The position numbers and the translations under genes were made by a program. From Lathyrus oleraceus (lineage: Eukaryota; Streptophyta; Magnoliopsida; Fabales; Fabaceae): DNA of 64,000 bases. Below, in pieces: positions 10,001 through 22,705 of this stretch; position 1 is the first letter of the stretch; each line of letters begins with the position of its first letter. Under the pieces are notes generated by a model. That model was not told the DNA's origin. It worked only from the letters and a program-made list of their open reading frames with translations, and did no database searches. The stretch spans positions 273,552,916-273,616,915 of the forward strand of contig NC_066583.1 of NCBI RefSeq assembly GCF_024323335.1, written 5' to 3'.

Positions 10001-10274
10001 CTGCATAATGATTTTGAGTATAAAAAGAGATTTCAAAATTCAAGCAAAGAAAATCATTATGCAGATGAAAAGATTGATTTTATTCCTTTTTTAGGGTTTT
10101 ATGGTGATCACCAATTTCATGCAAAAATCAAAAAGGAAAAATAATTTGGAAAAACAAACATTTAACATGTAATTTTTGAATGAATATCATTGTATTAATC
10201 AAAATGTGCCAACAATGTCATCACTTCTCCTTTTGGCATGGGAGAAGGGTTTTCAAACAAAATGAACATATTAC
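10001..10274 (-). other. Ogre intron between protease and RT, element B
   Basis: Minus-strand GT at 10274-10273 (GTAATATG) and AG at 10002-10001 (CATTATGCAG), 274 bases, AT-rich, with several stops in all frames. The exon frames join in phase: upstream NNWVVVDVPTIIHKS and downstream LIKPIEHNDP. An intron here is a known hallmark of Ogre. The exact donor is inferred from frame and the GTAA start. Confidence 0.72.
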
Positions 10275-12117
10275 GTGGACTTGTGGATAATTGTTGGAAC
10301 ATCAACAACGACCCAATTATTGCAGATTCCTCCAGAGATGACGAAGTTTCTCAGATCTTCCTCTTCATCATCTTCCACTATGGCTGCAGCCTCTTGATCT
10401 TCAACAGTGTGGATGAACCTCCACTCGGGAATAGCCCGCGCTCATTGGAAACTCCTAAAGAATACCATATGCCAGCTCGGGATTTATTATCTTCCATCTT
10501 GATCATTTGCCCCAAACCAGTAGTTTCACCATGCTCAATGGCCAACTTAGCATCATTGTAGGAAGCAAATGAAGAAGGTCATTTCCTTGAAGGCTCAACA
10601 ATAGACAAGGCTTGGAACGGAGTCCCAACTTCATCCTTAGCGTCAATATAGGAAAAGGAAGATAAATGGCTAACCAAGAGAGTCTTCTCTCCCCCTATCA
10701 CCACCAACTTTTTGTTTTTGACAAACTTTAACTTCTGGTGTAGGATGGATGTCACGGCGCCTGCCTCGTGAATCCATGGTCTGCCAAGCAAACATCTGTA
10801 TGATGGATGGATATCCATGACCTGGAAAGTGATATGGAAATCACTAGGTCCAATCTTGATCGGGAGTTCTACTTCGCCGGTCACAGTTTCCCGCGATCCA
10901 TCAAAAGCCTTAACTACCACTCCATTTTGCCTCATGGGAGGCCCCTGGTAAGAAAGTGTGGCCAGAGTGGATTTTGGCAACACATTAAGGGATGATCCTG
11001 TGTCCATCAACACATTGGACAAGGCATCATCCTTGCAGTTCATTGAAATGTGTAGAGCCAAATTGTAGTCTTTTCCCTCCTCGAGAAGGTCAGCATCACA
11101 GAAGCTCAAATTGTTGCAAGCGGTTATGTTTGCAACAATGCTATCAAACTGTTCTATTGTGACATCATGGTCCACGTATGCCATGTCCAACACCCTCTGC
11201 AAAGCTTCACGGTGTGGCTCAAAATTCATCAACAAAGACAACACAGATATCTTTGATGGAGTTTGTAGCAGCTGATCAACAACATTATATTCGCTCCTTT
11301 TGATGAGCCTCAGCATCTCATCACCATCCTCTTTAAAAATGCCATGTTGGCCAACCAGGACAGGAGTTTTCACAGATTTATCCACAACAGGGTCAACGCC
11401 CTTCACAACAAGTGCCAGATTAGAAGAAGAAGAAGTCCCCACAAGATCGACAGGATTAACAGCTGCAGTTCTTCTCACAACATCTTCATGGGGTTTCGGC
11501 GGAGCCGAGAAAACACGACCACTACGGGTCACACCACTAACATCTGAGATACTCACAACAGAGGTGGAGGGCAACGGCGCCTCCTTCCCATCTTCTAGCA
11601 TGACTGCATTGTACCTGTAAGGAACAACTTTGTCAGATGAATACGGGACCGGACCCGCTGGCTTGATCACAAGAGATGGTGACACTTTCTTCTTGCTGCC
11701 ATCATATTTGACAACAACAGGCTCTGGAATCCTGAATACAGGAGAGATAACATCAACTTCATCCTCGTTACAATTCTGAAGTATTTCGATCATACCCTGA
11801 TCCAGCATCTCTTGGATGTCCTTTCTTACTTGTCGGCATCCTCTTTCATTGATAGTGCACACCTGGAACCTATCATGGTTATGCTCATAGTGACTGTATC
11901 CACACAACAGTCTATGCATCTCAACCAAAGATTGCCTGATATCATTGACATACAAGACTTTATACTTGCCAGGACAACCCTGGACCATATTGACAGCAGC
12001 TTTCCCATGCTCGGGCAATGGGTTCTTCTTCACATTAGGACCTACGTCCTCGAAAAACAAAATCTCACTTCTCACAAGGTCTTGCACCTTGGTCTTCAGG
12101 GGATAACAATTTTCCAC
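10275..12117 (-). pseudogene. Protease region of element B, one frameshift
   Basis: Aspartic protease downstream of gag and in the same frame. The active site is DTGSSLNVLPKSTL, followed about 60 residues later by CLLGRPWIHEAGAVTS. The open frame ends at 10579; conserved linker coding (AIEHGETTGLGQM, then IVEDDEEEDLRNFVISGG) continues to the intron. Besides the stop at 10579, a 1-base loss near 10410 shifts the frame. A zinc knuckle CVYHSGAPGHDVENC, the end of Gag, straddles its start. Confidence 0.85.
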
Positions 12118-13674
12118 ATCATGTCCGGGAGCACCGGAATGATATACACAGTGTAATTCTGGCTTGTACCACCACTAAGGATTGGTAGGTATAGCGGGAG
12201 GATCACGTAGAGTAATTAGCTTTCTGTCTATCAACGACGGATAAAGTTCAGCATATGTCATTGGAATCGGATCAAAAGTGACCCTCTTCCTATCGTAGCT
12301 GGTGCTGGTGTTATTGTTGTTTCGAGGTTGGTAGGTCTGCTGTTGTGGATGATGTTGTTGTTGATATTGTTGTTGTTGTTGATGATGTTGAACTTCTCTA
12401 AAGGCAGGTGCTATATGAGCCACCCGGTGTTGGCTAACGGAAGGACGCACGTTCTTCCTCTTCATAGAGGGTCTTCTTTTAATATGGGAGGACACAACAA
12501 GTGCCTCTCCCTCCTTCTTCTTTGCAAAGCTCCCATATCTCTTTGCTGAAGAGCCATCATCCTTAGTCAGACGTCCTTCACAGACTCCTTCCTCCAGTCT
12601 CATTCCCATATTCACCATCTCGGTGAAGTCTGAGGGAGCACTGGCAATCATCCTCTCATAATAGAAAGAACTCAAAGTCTTTAAAATGATCTTTGTCATT
12701 TCTTTCTCTTCAAGGGGTGACACTATCTAAGCGGCCAACTCACGCCATCTCTGGGCGTACTCTTTGAAAGTCTCCTTCTCTTTCTGGGACATCGCCCTCA
12801 GCTGGTCCCTATCAGAAGCCATATCCATATTGTATTTGTATTGCTTGATGAAGGCCTCTCCAAGATCGTTGAAAGAGCGGATGTTCGAACTTTCCATACC
12901 CATGTACCACCAGAGAGCAACACCAGATAGACTGTTCTGGAAGTAGTGGATAAGAAGTTGATCATTATCAGTTTGCGTTGACATCTTGAGAGCATACATC
13001 ACAAGATGGCTGAGAGGGCAAGTGTTTCCCTTATACTTCTCAAAGTCAGGTACTTTGAACTTAATAGGGATCTTAACATTGGGCACAAGGCACAACTCAG
13101 CAGCACTCTTACCAAAGAGGTCTTTACCCCTCAGAGTCTTCAGTTTCTTGAGCAACTCAAGGAATTGGTCTTTCATTTCGTCCATCTTCTCATAAACATC
13201 TGGACCCTCAGATGGCTCAGAATGATAGATGGTGTCTTCAACTCTTGGTAAAGTATGCACAACGGGAGGTGGCATAGAAAGGACCGGTCTAGATGCCGGC
13301 AGAGAAGCGAGAGTTGGAGCAAAACCCTCGGGCACAAAGTTGGCGGGCATTCCCCAAGGGAACCCGGATGGCATAGTAGGTGCAAAATGAGTTGTTGCAG
13401 CAGGCACAGTAGAAGAGGCGACCTTAGATATAACAGTCCTCGCGGGAGGAGTTGCAGGAGTTGGCGACGATTGGCTCTGGGCTGCCAGAACTGACTCCAT
13501 CATGGCAGTCAACCTAGCTATCTCATCTTTCAGTTCCCGACTCTCTTGCTCTAGATGCTCCATTAGTCTCGGAAGATTGGCTCTTGTGTTATACCGATGT
13601 GTCAGCTTGTCTTCAAAATAAATAAAGAGCAAAGAGTTAGACCACTGAGCGGAACAAAACCTGCTTATGCACAT
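12118..13674 (-). pseudogene. Gag of element B, two nonsense codons
   Basis: Gag core is recognised by FKVPDFEKYKGNTCPLSHL, the QNSLSGVALWWY block and FKEYAQRWREL. TAG codons at 12727-12729 and 12175-12177 lie in frame; both fall where homologues appear to have Gln. A His/Gln-rich tract encoded by a CAA/CAT-type repeat lies near 12330-12400. As in element A, conserved coding starts at HRYNTRANLPRL, upstream of the best Met (MEHLEQE). Confidence 0.88.
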
Positions 13675-13890
13675 GATGCATGCAATATTTGTGCATATGA
13701 TTTGTTATTTTTTATCAGGGGAACTTTGTAGAGATTTATTTGCAAATATTTGGAAATATTAATCTTTTAAGACATATATGGAATACTCAAAGCAATAATA
13801 TTTGGGAAAACTTTTACACCAATGAAGAGGTACAATTTTGGTAACCAAATACAATACAAGAGGAAAGGAGAAATAACATCCTATGGAGCC

Positions 13891-15342
13891 CTAGAAATAA
13901 TCGTCCAAAGCTATCGAGACCGGAAGATAGGTTGCACGAAGCCTCTTCACCTCTCTCTCATAAGCTGCTTCCATATCGGCCTTCTCCTTGGTGAGTCGAT
14001 CATACTTCCTCTTCCAAAACCTAGATGATTGAGGAAAAAGAGAAGTAACCACATTATCAGGCTCATCAATAACCTGATGCTCTAGAAACTCTATCACAGG
14101 ATCTTTATCTCTGAGTTGCTGAAGTAGCTCCTCTCGCTCACGAACCCAAGCACGCGAACGGTCTTCATCTCTCAACTCCTCTACTCCTTGGTTAGGGAGG
14201 GTTGAAGGCCCAACCATAACCATAGGTATAGGTCTCGGATAATCATAGGGCATGCGGTACTCAAGCGCTCTCTTCCTCACCCAAGAGGTGTAGGGTTCCA
14301 AAGCAATACAATTCTTCGGACCAAGCTCCTTCCTTCCCTTCCTATGAACTTTGCGCTAGGCGCGAACCATCCTGCCCTTCAAGTTCTGGGGATCTTTACC
14401 CTCTTGAAAGAACACACCTTCCAACAGAATGTTGTTAGGTTTATCCTTTAAGGGGAACCCAAGCTGACGGCGAGCCAAAACAGGGTTGTAGTTAATCCTA
14501 CCACATGTACCAAGAAGAGGCACATTGGAGAATTCACCACAAGAGTCAATGATCTGGACACCATCATACACACGATTGTACCAAAAGATATCATCATTAG
14601 TGAGAGACATAAGTCTCGTAGACCACCGTAGACATCCCTTGTTCTCCTTGAAGGCGAGCGTCTGAGGCAAGTGCGAAATAAACCACTTGTACAACAGAGG
14701 CAAACATCATACAATAGATCCACCACCCTTTTCATTCCTCATATGCAAAAAGAAATAAGTGTCACCCAATAGAGTAGGAATGGGATTAAGAGTAGAGAAA
14801 ATCCTAATAGCGTTCACATCCACAAAATTGTTGATATTGGGGAATAACACTAGTCCATAGATGAGAAGCACAAATATGGCTTCAAAGGCGTCCTCACTCA
14901 TGGCCTTCCCAAACAAAGTAGCTTGGGCGATGAGAAAATCAGATGGGAGACCTTGAATTCCACCTTTGGTAGTCATATGAGCAACAATCTCAGATACATC
15001 TACATGGACCATGTCAGCAATCTCTTGGGAAGAAGGAACCCTCTCCAAAACACTAAACGACAACTGATCCAAGATAGGTATACCCATAATATAGACATAC
15101 TCTTCAAGTGTAGGCAACAACTGGAAATCCAGAAAAGTGAAACACCGATACAGAGGATCGTAGAACTGCACCAACACACTCATCAGACCTTCATCCACCT
15201 GAGTAGAAAGAATAGACAGAAGCTTCCCATGGCGAGCTTTGAACTCCAAGGGATCTAATACATAAGATTCCAAATTCCTTAACTCTTTCAAGTCGGGTTG
15301 TCTGAAACTGTACTTCTTCGTATTCCTTCTTTGCTTATCCAT
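13891..15342 (-). pseudogene. Ogre ORF1 protein of element B, two nonsense codons
   Basis: Accessory protein upstream of gag that is specific to Ogre; its function is unknown. The reading frame is continuous from Met at 15342 to 13891 except for TGA at 14707-14709 and TAG at 14356-14358. The N-terminal half (FYDPLYRCFTFLDFQLLPTL, LEEYVYIMGIP) resembles plant proteins grouped as DUF7745 or plant-mobile-domain-like, from memory. The C-terminal 130 residues are charged and probably coiled coil (REREELLQQLRDKDPVIEFL). No signal peptide or membrane segment is seen. Confidence 0.8.
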
Positions 15343-16238
15343 GTCTGAAAATTTGCAAATAGACCTCTCAAGTTCCTTGAAAATTTTCTTGTTGATGATA
15401 TGGATGCAAATGAATGCATGAATGCATGGATGAAATAATCAGACTCAAGGATTAAGCAAGTCACACCACACAAAGGTCACGGGATGGCTCAAGTCATCCT
15501 CAATATCAATCATCCATTTTGGTGGATTATGGTTTACACCTTATCAACACCCAAGTTCCATTGATATTGAGGATATACGAGAACGGATCAACCGTGAATC
15601 ATGGATTTGTTGCAAGTCACGAGCATGGAGTTTTGGTTAAGAACCACCCAATGGGAGTGTACTATGGTTAAACCTGACAATCATGTTCTAAAAAAGGTCC
15701 CCATAGTCATCATCTCATCTTTCGGATATTATCGGATAAAACGACTACTCGTATTCCAAAAATATTCTCAAGAGAGACTCTTATGAGTGTAGTATCGCAT
15801 AACAATCGTATCAAATCTTACACTTGAACGACCTTCGTACTACGTCCTAAAATAGGCCAAGATGGGCTAGGTAATCTAAGGTCCTTGGCTTCTAAGGTTT
15901 ATATTGGAAAGAGTAATGCCTAACCACGACTACTCGTGTGACATTATTGATCCCAACATGACCTCCACCAAGTGAATGGGCTTGCAAGTCAACTTGCCAA
16001 GGAATAACTTCACACAAGTCAACAAGACTATGCCATTCTCCTATCATAAGTGCACTCGAGTTCGGGTATAAAACTTATCTCACAAGAGACCACCAAGCAC
16101 ACAAGCAATTGATATATCAAGCAATTGATACATTATAAACAATACAGTCATCCCAAATTTGCACAAAAATATGTCACAAATAAATATAAACACACAATAC
16201 AACAAGCAAAAAGTAGGTTAAACCCACTAGGAAGAAGA
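15343..16238 (-). other. Leader of element B
   Basis: Non-coding region between primer site and ORF1. Positions 15449-16090 match the leader of element A. It contains the long hairpin at 15496-15574. No gene is seen. Confidence 0.75.
15496..15574 (-). repeat. 15-bp inverted repeat in the leader, element B
   Basis: The arms ATCCTCAATATCAAT (15496-15510) and the exact complement (15560-15574) enclose a 49-base loop with an inner ATCCA/TGGAT stem. Relative to element A one C:G pair is T:A, with both sides changed. Confidence 0.75.
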
Positions 16239-16256
16239 TCCCCAGCAGAGTCGCCA
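16239..16256 (-). promoter_or_regulatory. Primer binding site (tRNA-Arg type), element B
   Basis: Minus strand TGGCGACTCTGCTGGGGA, identical to element A, separated from the LTR end by 6 bases. Confidence 0.85.
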
Positions 16257-16453
16257 CTTTTCTATAGCGAGGTATTCGTTAGCTTATGGCTTATTGACTA
16301 AACCAAAAGTAAACCATACAATTCGAGTCGCCACCACACTTTTATTTATCCAAAGGAAAGGTTAAAAAGCTGACAAAAACCAAGTAAGAAGTTTTATCAA
16401 ATCAAAAACTAATAAAAATGTCAGAGATCTGGGTAAGGGGGTTGGTTATGAAA

Positions 16454-16496
16454 TGGGAAGGTTTTAAGCACCCAAAACATCCTTAGTACTCTAAGG
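16454..16496 (-). promoter_or_regulatory. AGTA-loop hairpin module, 5' LTR of B
   Basis: Same CCTTAG-AGTA-CTAAGG hairpin and downstream motif as in the 3' LTR copy. Confidence 0.7.
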
Positions 16497-19400
16497 GAGC
16501 CCTTTTTGCAAATGTGTAGTGTAGGTTGGTATTTGTGAAAATATGTGCAAACAGATTGGGGGGATGAGAAGGGAATATATATTATATTTACAATTTTGTT
16601 GTTTGAATGGATGAACCCATTGCCTACGTACCATCACAAAGGTAGGATCAAAACCTCGTAGTTCGGGGTAAAAATCTCAAAGATTGTTGAATTGATTTGA
16701 TCAAAAGCCTTAAGGTCTTTTGTTATCAAAGGGAGAAAACTCAACCTAAACAAACAATCCACCATGTGAGGAGAGCTTCAACATACTAGTGAGGGATCCA
16801 CCTTATAATAAGTATGGAAGACTTATAATCCAATCACTAAGGATAAGGTGAGGTTTACATCAACCACTATGAAAACTCAAACCTATGACTAATGTTTTTG
16901 AAAAGTTTTAACAAAGGTGGCCATTGGAACCACAAAAACAACTTGAAGTCAGTTGTATTTACAAGTTAAGTGTATTTACAAAATGAGGTCAAAGGTGACT
17001 TAAGGTTTATTCACAATAAGTATTAATGAAAAGTTTGAAACTCAAAGGCATAAGGCCTAGGTTTCTAATTTGAAACAAAGTTAAAGTTTGCACGTAAATG
17101 AGTTTGGCTTGGGTTAGAGTGGAGAGAAGAAGAGAAGGGCTAGTCCTAAACATGCAAAGATGAGAGAAGAGATAAAACCCTTGGAGTTCCTTTTCTTGGA
17201 ATCATAAAGATGATTCAAGATGCTCCTTTCCTTTGGACTTAGCAAACAACTCAAGCAATCAATCAAATATTATATTCAAGCTCCTAGGATCTCCATTTGG
17301 CTTGTCTCTCTTAACTTGGCTACTCATGACAATGGTCCTTCTTACTATCTCAAGATGGAATCCCTATCACACAAGAGCAAACATCAAAAAGTTCACAACA
17401 CAATAAGAGGAATGGACAAAGAATGAGTTTAGATTAGGGGTCCTTTGAAGTCAACTTTAAGATTTAGCATTCTAAAGGCATGAGGCCTAGTTGCTCTTCA
17501 ACAATTTTAGCATTCTAAAGGCATGAGGCCTAGTTGCTCTTGAACTCCTTTAAGCATAGGTAAGGTCCTAATTCTAAGTCCTTTCTCCTTTTTGCATTGG
17601 GTTCACATAAACAAAGACAAAACAATCACAAAGCAACAATATATTTATATACAATAATGATCTCAAATGAGCAAAATGAAAATGACATAAACATAAAATA
17701 TGTGCTCAAGTGAGCAAAAAGAAAAGCAATATGAATAAATGAGCAAGAAAGTAAATTGCATTAAAGTAAATTACAAGAAATTAAATGCTTGAATTAAAGT
17801 TAGTAGTTAGTAGTTAATGTTAGTGTGTCATAAGACAATTTAGCACTATGTTAAGCAATCGTAAGTGGACTAATGTAGTAGTCACACCTATCTTAGGTCG
17901 GTCAATAAAACTATAGGCAAATAAATACAAGTTAGAGATCATGACTAGTAAGCCAAGCTCCTACAACTTGCCATGCCAAAAGAAAAGAAGAAAGGCCTTG
18001 TATGGATTTTAGGTTTTTTGCTTGACCAAGAAGCAACCTATCTTGGACACAAAACAACTCACTTGATCTTTGATCAAGTTGAGTTTGATTTGGATCAAAG
18101 AAGGTTAAGCCTCTCATATGTCAAGACCAACCGCAAATCATTAACTCATTGGCCAAAATAAAAAGAAAAAGGAAAGAGATGAAGATGAAATGAACAAAAT
18201 GAGAATTCAAATGTCATAATCAAAACACAATGATCAAATGTGAATCAAATCATCATCAACCAATATAAAACAGAAGAGAAATGAAGATTAGAAGTCAACA
18301 AGTCAAATATATTTTTTTGGTATTTTTTGGAATTAAAATAAATGCAAAATTAAAATTGACAAAATATGGTCAAACCTCAAATTCAATTCAAATCAACTTA
18401 GACAAGTCCAATTGAATCATCATAGGTCTAACATGGTCAAACAAGGTTTGACAAAAAATTTCAACATTTTTTGAAAACAGAAACTATTTAAAATCAATTA
18501 AAAATAATAAAATATAACACAAATGAATTAAAATCTCGAATAAATCTCAAATCAATTAAGAAATTGATGAGAATATTTTTTATAGACTTATCATGATCCA
18601 TATGTGTTAAGAAAATATTTTTGGAATTTTCAGATATCAAAAAGTATTTAAAATGAAAATAAAAACTATTAAAAACGAAATAATTCACAAAAAATATTAA
18701 ATGAAGTCACAAAAATAATTAAAAATCAGATTATGAAACTAGATTTTTCAAGAAATTTTTTGCCATTGGTCTCATATTTTTGTGACTTCAAATAAAATAG
18801 TTATGAATTTTTGAAATAAAAAGGAATTAAAAGAAAATAAAACAGAAAATAGAAAATAGCAAAAAACCAGGAGCGCTGGGTTGACTTCATTAATTGACGT
18901 GGCGTCATCCAAGGGCTCAGAAGCACTGATGTGCCATGGTCTTGAGTCAAGCGCGAAACAAAGTGAATTAAAATAAGTCAATAGAACGCATGGCCACGAT
19001 TAGATCATTTGAATGAGATCCAAAGGCTCAGGCTCAGCCACGTGGGGATGGTGGTGGAAACCACCATCTTCTTCGACCAGCAAACAACTTCCGGCCACCA
19101 CGCGCAGGTTTTTCAACCTCAACCAAAATACACAAGTCTGGTACCAAAATGAAGCTGGGGTGATGTACATCACCCCTGTAACCTTGGATTATGCTCAATG
19201 TTTCTATTAAGTGAGAAATCTGAGCTTGAAAATCCAGGTATGCAAACTGAAATGCTTCCAATCATGAAATCAAGACCACCACTGGCCTGCCTCTTGCTCG
19301 AGGACTTCAGAAAATAGTTTAAGCACAAGTAATTCACATTATATGATGAGATTCAGATCAAAACAGTTGAGTGATCTACCTATGAAGAGCAACTTTGAAC

Positions 19401-19614
19401 AACACGATTTCTTCAAGCTTTTGCTTCCAATTTGATCAAGAGATGATGAGGATGTAAGGCTTAGGAATTGAAACTTGAAGATCAACTGATTGTGTTGAAA
19501 TTCAAGCTTGAATTTGAAAAATAAAAATGGAAATTCCTTTGAGTAAGGTTGGGTTTTGATTCCAGCAGAGTTTCAGATCACCATAGGGTTTATTTTTGAA
19601 TGAGCATGGCAATG

Positions 19615-19622
19615 TATTTATA
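19615..19622 (-). promoter_or_regulatory. TATA box, 5' LTR of B
   Basis: TATAAATA on the minus strand, about 1.5 kb into the LTR. It divides a promoter-side U3 from a long R/U5. Confidence 0.6.
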
Positions 19623-21151
19623 GCTGAGATGGATGCAAGCAAGTGAAAAACTCGTGTGCATGAGAATTAGATCCTCTATGCATGGGCCTGTATAGACGCA
19701 TGTGAGGCCCAAAATTGAGTGGAAATGCAAGCTGATATCATTTTGAGATGGTTTGGACGTGCAATTGGCTTGGTGTTTGCTTGTGCATGAAGATTCAATG
19801 TGAATTGCATAATTGATCATAAATGTTAAGCCCTTCGAAAATCACACATGGAAAATCTAAACATAGTGGTGTGAGTAATGGTTGGAAAGATTTTTGAATA
19901 AGGAACAAAAGTTATGTTGGGAAAAAATCCAGTTGGAGTTTGGAAATTTGTGAAAACTTGCCTTGAAGTTTGAGGTACAAAACATGTCTAGGTTTCCTTT
20001 AAAAATATTTCCCAAAAGTGACCAACTTCAAGCCCTTCTTTTCCATTGATGCAAACCTCAAATGGAAAAACCTCCAACGTAAAAGTTGTATATCTTTTCA
20101 ACAGTATCAATTTGGAGTTAAAGTTTTCATCATTTGGATTTTTTATGAGAAAGTTATGGGCACTTGAAGTTGGACATTTTTCAAATTCAATGGTTTTGGT
20201 CCAAAGTGACCTATAATGTTTTGTATTATCACATGTATTTCTTTTAGGATTATGAAATTTTGTCCAACATAACATTTTAATTAGACATCTTAAGCTTACC
20301 AATTCAATTGGTCTCACCTAAAAATCATAAAAAATAAGGAAGTTAGGTCCTTGGGAAGTTGACCCAAAATTAGGGTTTCAGTCAAAATGACCTATAATGT
20401 TTTGAAATGAATTATGACCTTCCAAGTTTCAAATGAATTTTTGATGAACATGAAAGTTGTTAATATGGTTCTTAAAAACATTTTTTCTCTTGGGGTCATC
20501 TTCATTTGACAAACACATCAAGAGTTAGGTCTCAGGGATTCTCAGTTTAGTCAGATGACTTGATTGGTCAAATTCTCAAGGCCAAACTTCAAATCTTGAT
20601 GAATGAATGATTGAGGATACTCACATAGTCTCATATATGAATAAAATAATGAATTAAATAACTTACCTTGTTTGAATTTGATCATAGGTTGAGGTTGCTT
20701 CATGAGCAAGGCATAGTCAATGCACATCTGAATTAGGGTTTCCTTGAGAAACAATCCTCAAGCCCTTTGGGTTATCTTGATCAAATTGGCAAACTGAGAT
20801 ACTTGGGAGACATATATGATGATTGAGAGCTTTGTGGACCATTGTCATTCTTGCTTTCATCTTCATCTAGCCACTTCATTGAGCATAGGAGCCTCCTAGG
20901 AGTAAGGGCACACATGATCACTTGAGCTACAAAACAAAAAGGTTAGTGACATATTTTTGTGCTTTTGGTTAGTAAACAAAATAAGAAAATAAATAATATA
21001 CAATTCAAGCATGCTTGGTGGTCTCAAACCAACTCATACAAGTCCCAACCCTAGGGTAAAGGAGCCACACATGCTATGATCCTTGAGGCAATGCAATGAG
21101 CAAATGATATGATGCCATAAAGGATCTTAGGGTCAAAATTAGGGTCTTACA

Positions 21152-21156
21152 CAAAT
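21152..21156. repeat. Target site duplication of element B (right copy)
   Basis: CAAAT, identical to 6688-6692. Confidence 0.9.
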
Positions 21157-21593
21157 GACATTAAATTGGTGACCATTTTGGAAGGTCTTTGAGAGATCTA
21201 CAACTTTGATGAAGACACTTTTCTCATTTGAAGCTCACATAAAAAGTTAAGCAAGGTGGAATTCTCCATGTTCCAAGCTCCAAATGAAAAAGTGTTGAAC
21301 ATCAACCTTGTTCCCCTTGATCCAAGCTTTCCAAAGAACCCAAGTTCATGCGTTTTGGATGAAGATTGCTAGGTCTGCGCATGGCTTTAACAGGGCTGCA
21401 TCATTAGGAAGAATCAAATGTACAAACTTCAGTTCACATTGCCTTGCCATTCAAGCTTCATTCAGACTTCAACATGAATCATTTTGGACCTTAATGTATT
21501 GCAGCATGGGCTTGTACATGCCCATGCACTCGTGCCATTCACATTGCCAATTTTGGACAGGTTTTGAAGTGTACAAATATCATTCCCTTTGGC

Positions 21594-21601
21594 TATAAAT
21601 A
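21594..21601 (+). promoter_or_regulatory. TATA box, LTR H
   Basis: GGCTATAAATAAAAGG on the plus strand, consistent with the direction of H. Confidence 0.55.
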
Positions 21602-22603
21602 AAAGGCTTATGAGCTCATTTGAATCACACCTTGCGCGCCAACTTTTCCCCCCAATTCAAACCCTCTCATTCTAAAGGAAAACCTGAGAAATTTCAATTT
21701 GAAATTTGAGTTTGAATCTCAACTGTTAGAGATTCAAGAACTCCAGGATCCACAACCTTGCAACCTCTCCAATCACTTCCTGCTAACTTCTAAAGTGTGA
21801 TCAGACCGTGTTTAAACCAAGCAATCTCAAGTTCTGCATAGCATTGAAGGTAATTTTTAGAAAACTTCATCTCTTCAATTCTCACTCAATTCTGCTTAAT
21901 TCTCTTGGATCTTTGGTTGTCTGAAGTCCTACCAATGTAGGCAAGAAGATTGAATTGCTTAGAGGTCAAATCGAAGCAACTCCGTTGACACACCTCAAAA
22001 TTCAACTCCTCATATCTGTTTATATATTTGGAGTTAGTTGACATTGAGGTCAGATTCGTGCTCTACTCTATTTTTCTTTCAGATCATGTCCTCCTTTTTT
22101 ATTTTGGTGATGGTTGAGGGTGGACCAGTCCAGTGAGGTCCACCGGAGAAGAAGACCGGAGTTACAGCTTCGGCGGTGCGTTGGCATGTCTCCCAGCCAT
22201 AGGATCCAGTTGATTTGTTTTAATCATGATCGCTCATTGTGATTACCATCCCTGCATCGTGCTGACTCGTGTGTTTGGTGGAACGCGTGGTTCAGGCCAC
22301 TTGATCTGCCACCTCAATTAATGAGGGAGATCAAGTGGCTCACGTTTTTTTGATATTTTATGATTTTCTTTTATTCCTTATATTTTCATTAATTCATATT
22401 AATTTTAATATTGATCCAAAAAATATGAGAGTTTCACCAAATAATTTCAAATAATTTCCTCTTTTATATTTTGAAATAAAATTATTTTTTGGATCATTAT
22501 TAATATTTTTCATGATTTAATTGATTTTGTGTTTGTTTTTAATTGTTTAAAAATACTTTTAAGTCTTTAAAAATTTTGAAATTTTTTCTCCAAGGTCCTT
22601 TGA

Positions 22604-22705
22604 CCATTGTTTTGGTGTTTATTTTTCATGGCCATTGTTTTGGTGTTTATTTTTCATGGCCATTGTTTTGGTGTTTATTTTTCATGGCCATTGTTTTGAT
22701 GTTTT
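22604..22705 (+). repeat. 28-bp tandem repeat in LTR H
   Basis: Three exact copies of a 28-base unit beginning CCATTGTTTTGGTG, then a partial diverged fourth. Confidence 0.9.

Larger units (their letters stand above)
6693..21151 (-). mobile_element. Element B: Ogre-like Ty3/gypsy retrotransposon, internally deleted
   Basis: 14.5-kb element on the minus strand with a perfect 5-bp duplication. Order of transcription: 5' LTR (21151-16263), primer site, leader, ORF1, gag, protease, intron, reverse transcriptase, truncated 3' LTR. ORF1 ahead of gag plus an intron between protease and RT define Ogre. RNase H beyond its start, integrase and the first 2.9 kb of the 3' LTR are gone. Six in-frame stops and one frameshift make it non-autonomous. 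Confidence 0.93.
16263..21151 (-). repeat. 5' LTR of element B (4.9 kb)
   Basis: Starts TGTAAGACCC at 21151 (minus strand) and ends at 16263 with a terminus changed to TATAG (3' copy TGTAG). Its length is typical for Ogre. It contains TATAAATA at 19615-19622 and the hairpin module at 16454-16496. The U3 half, 18291-21151, has no partner in the truncated 3' LTR. Short plus-strand ORFs at 17220-17426 and 17973-18161 repeat those of the 3' LTR and are not taken as genes. Confidence 0.9.
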
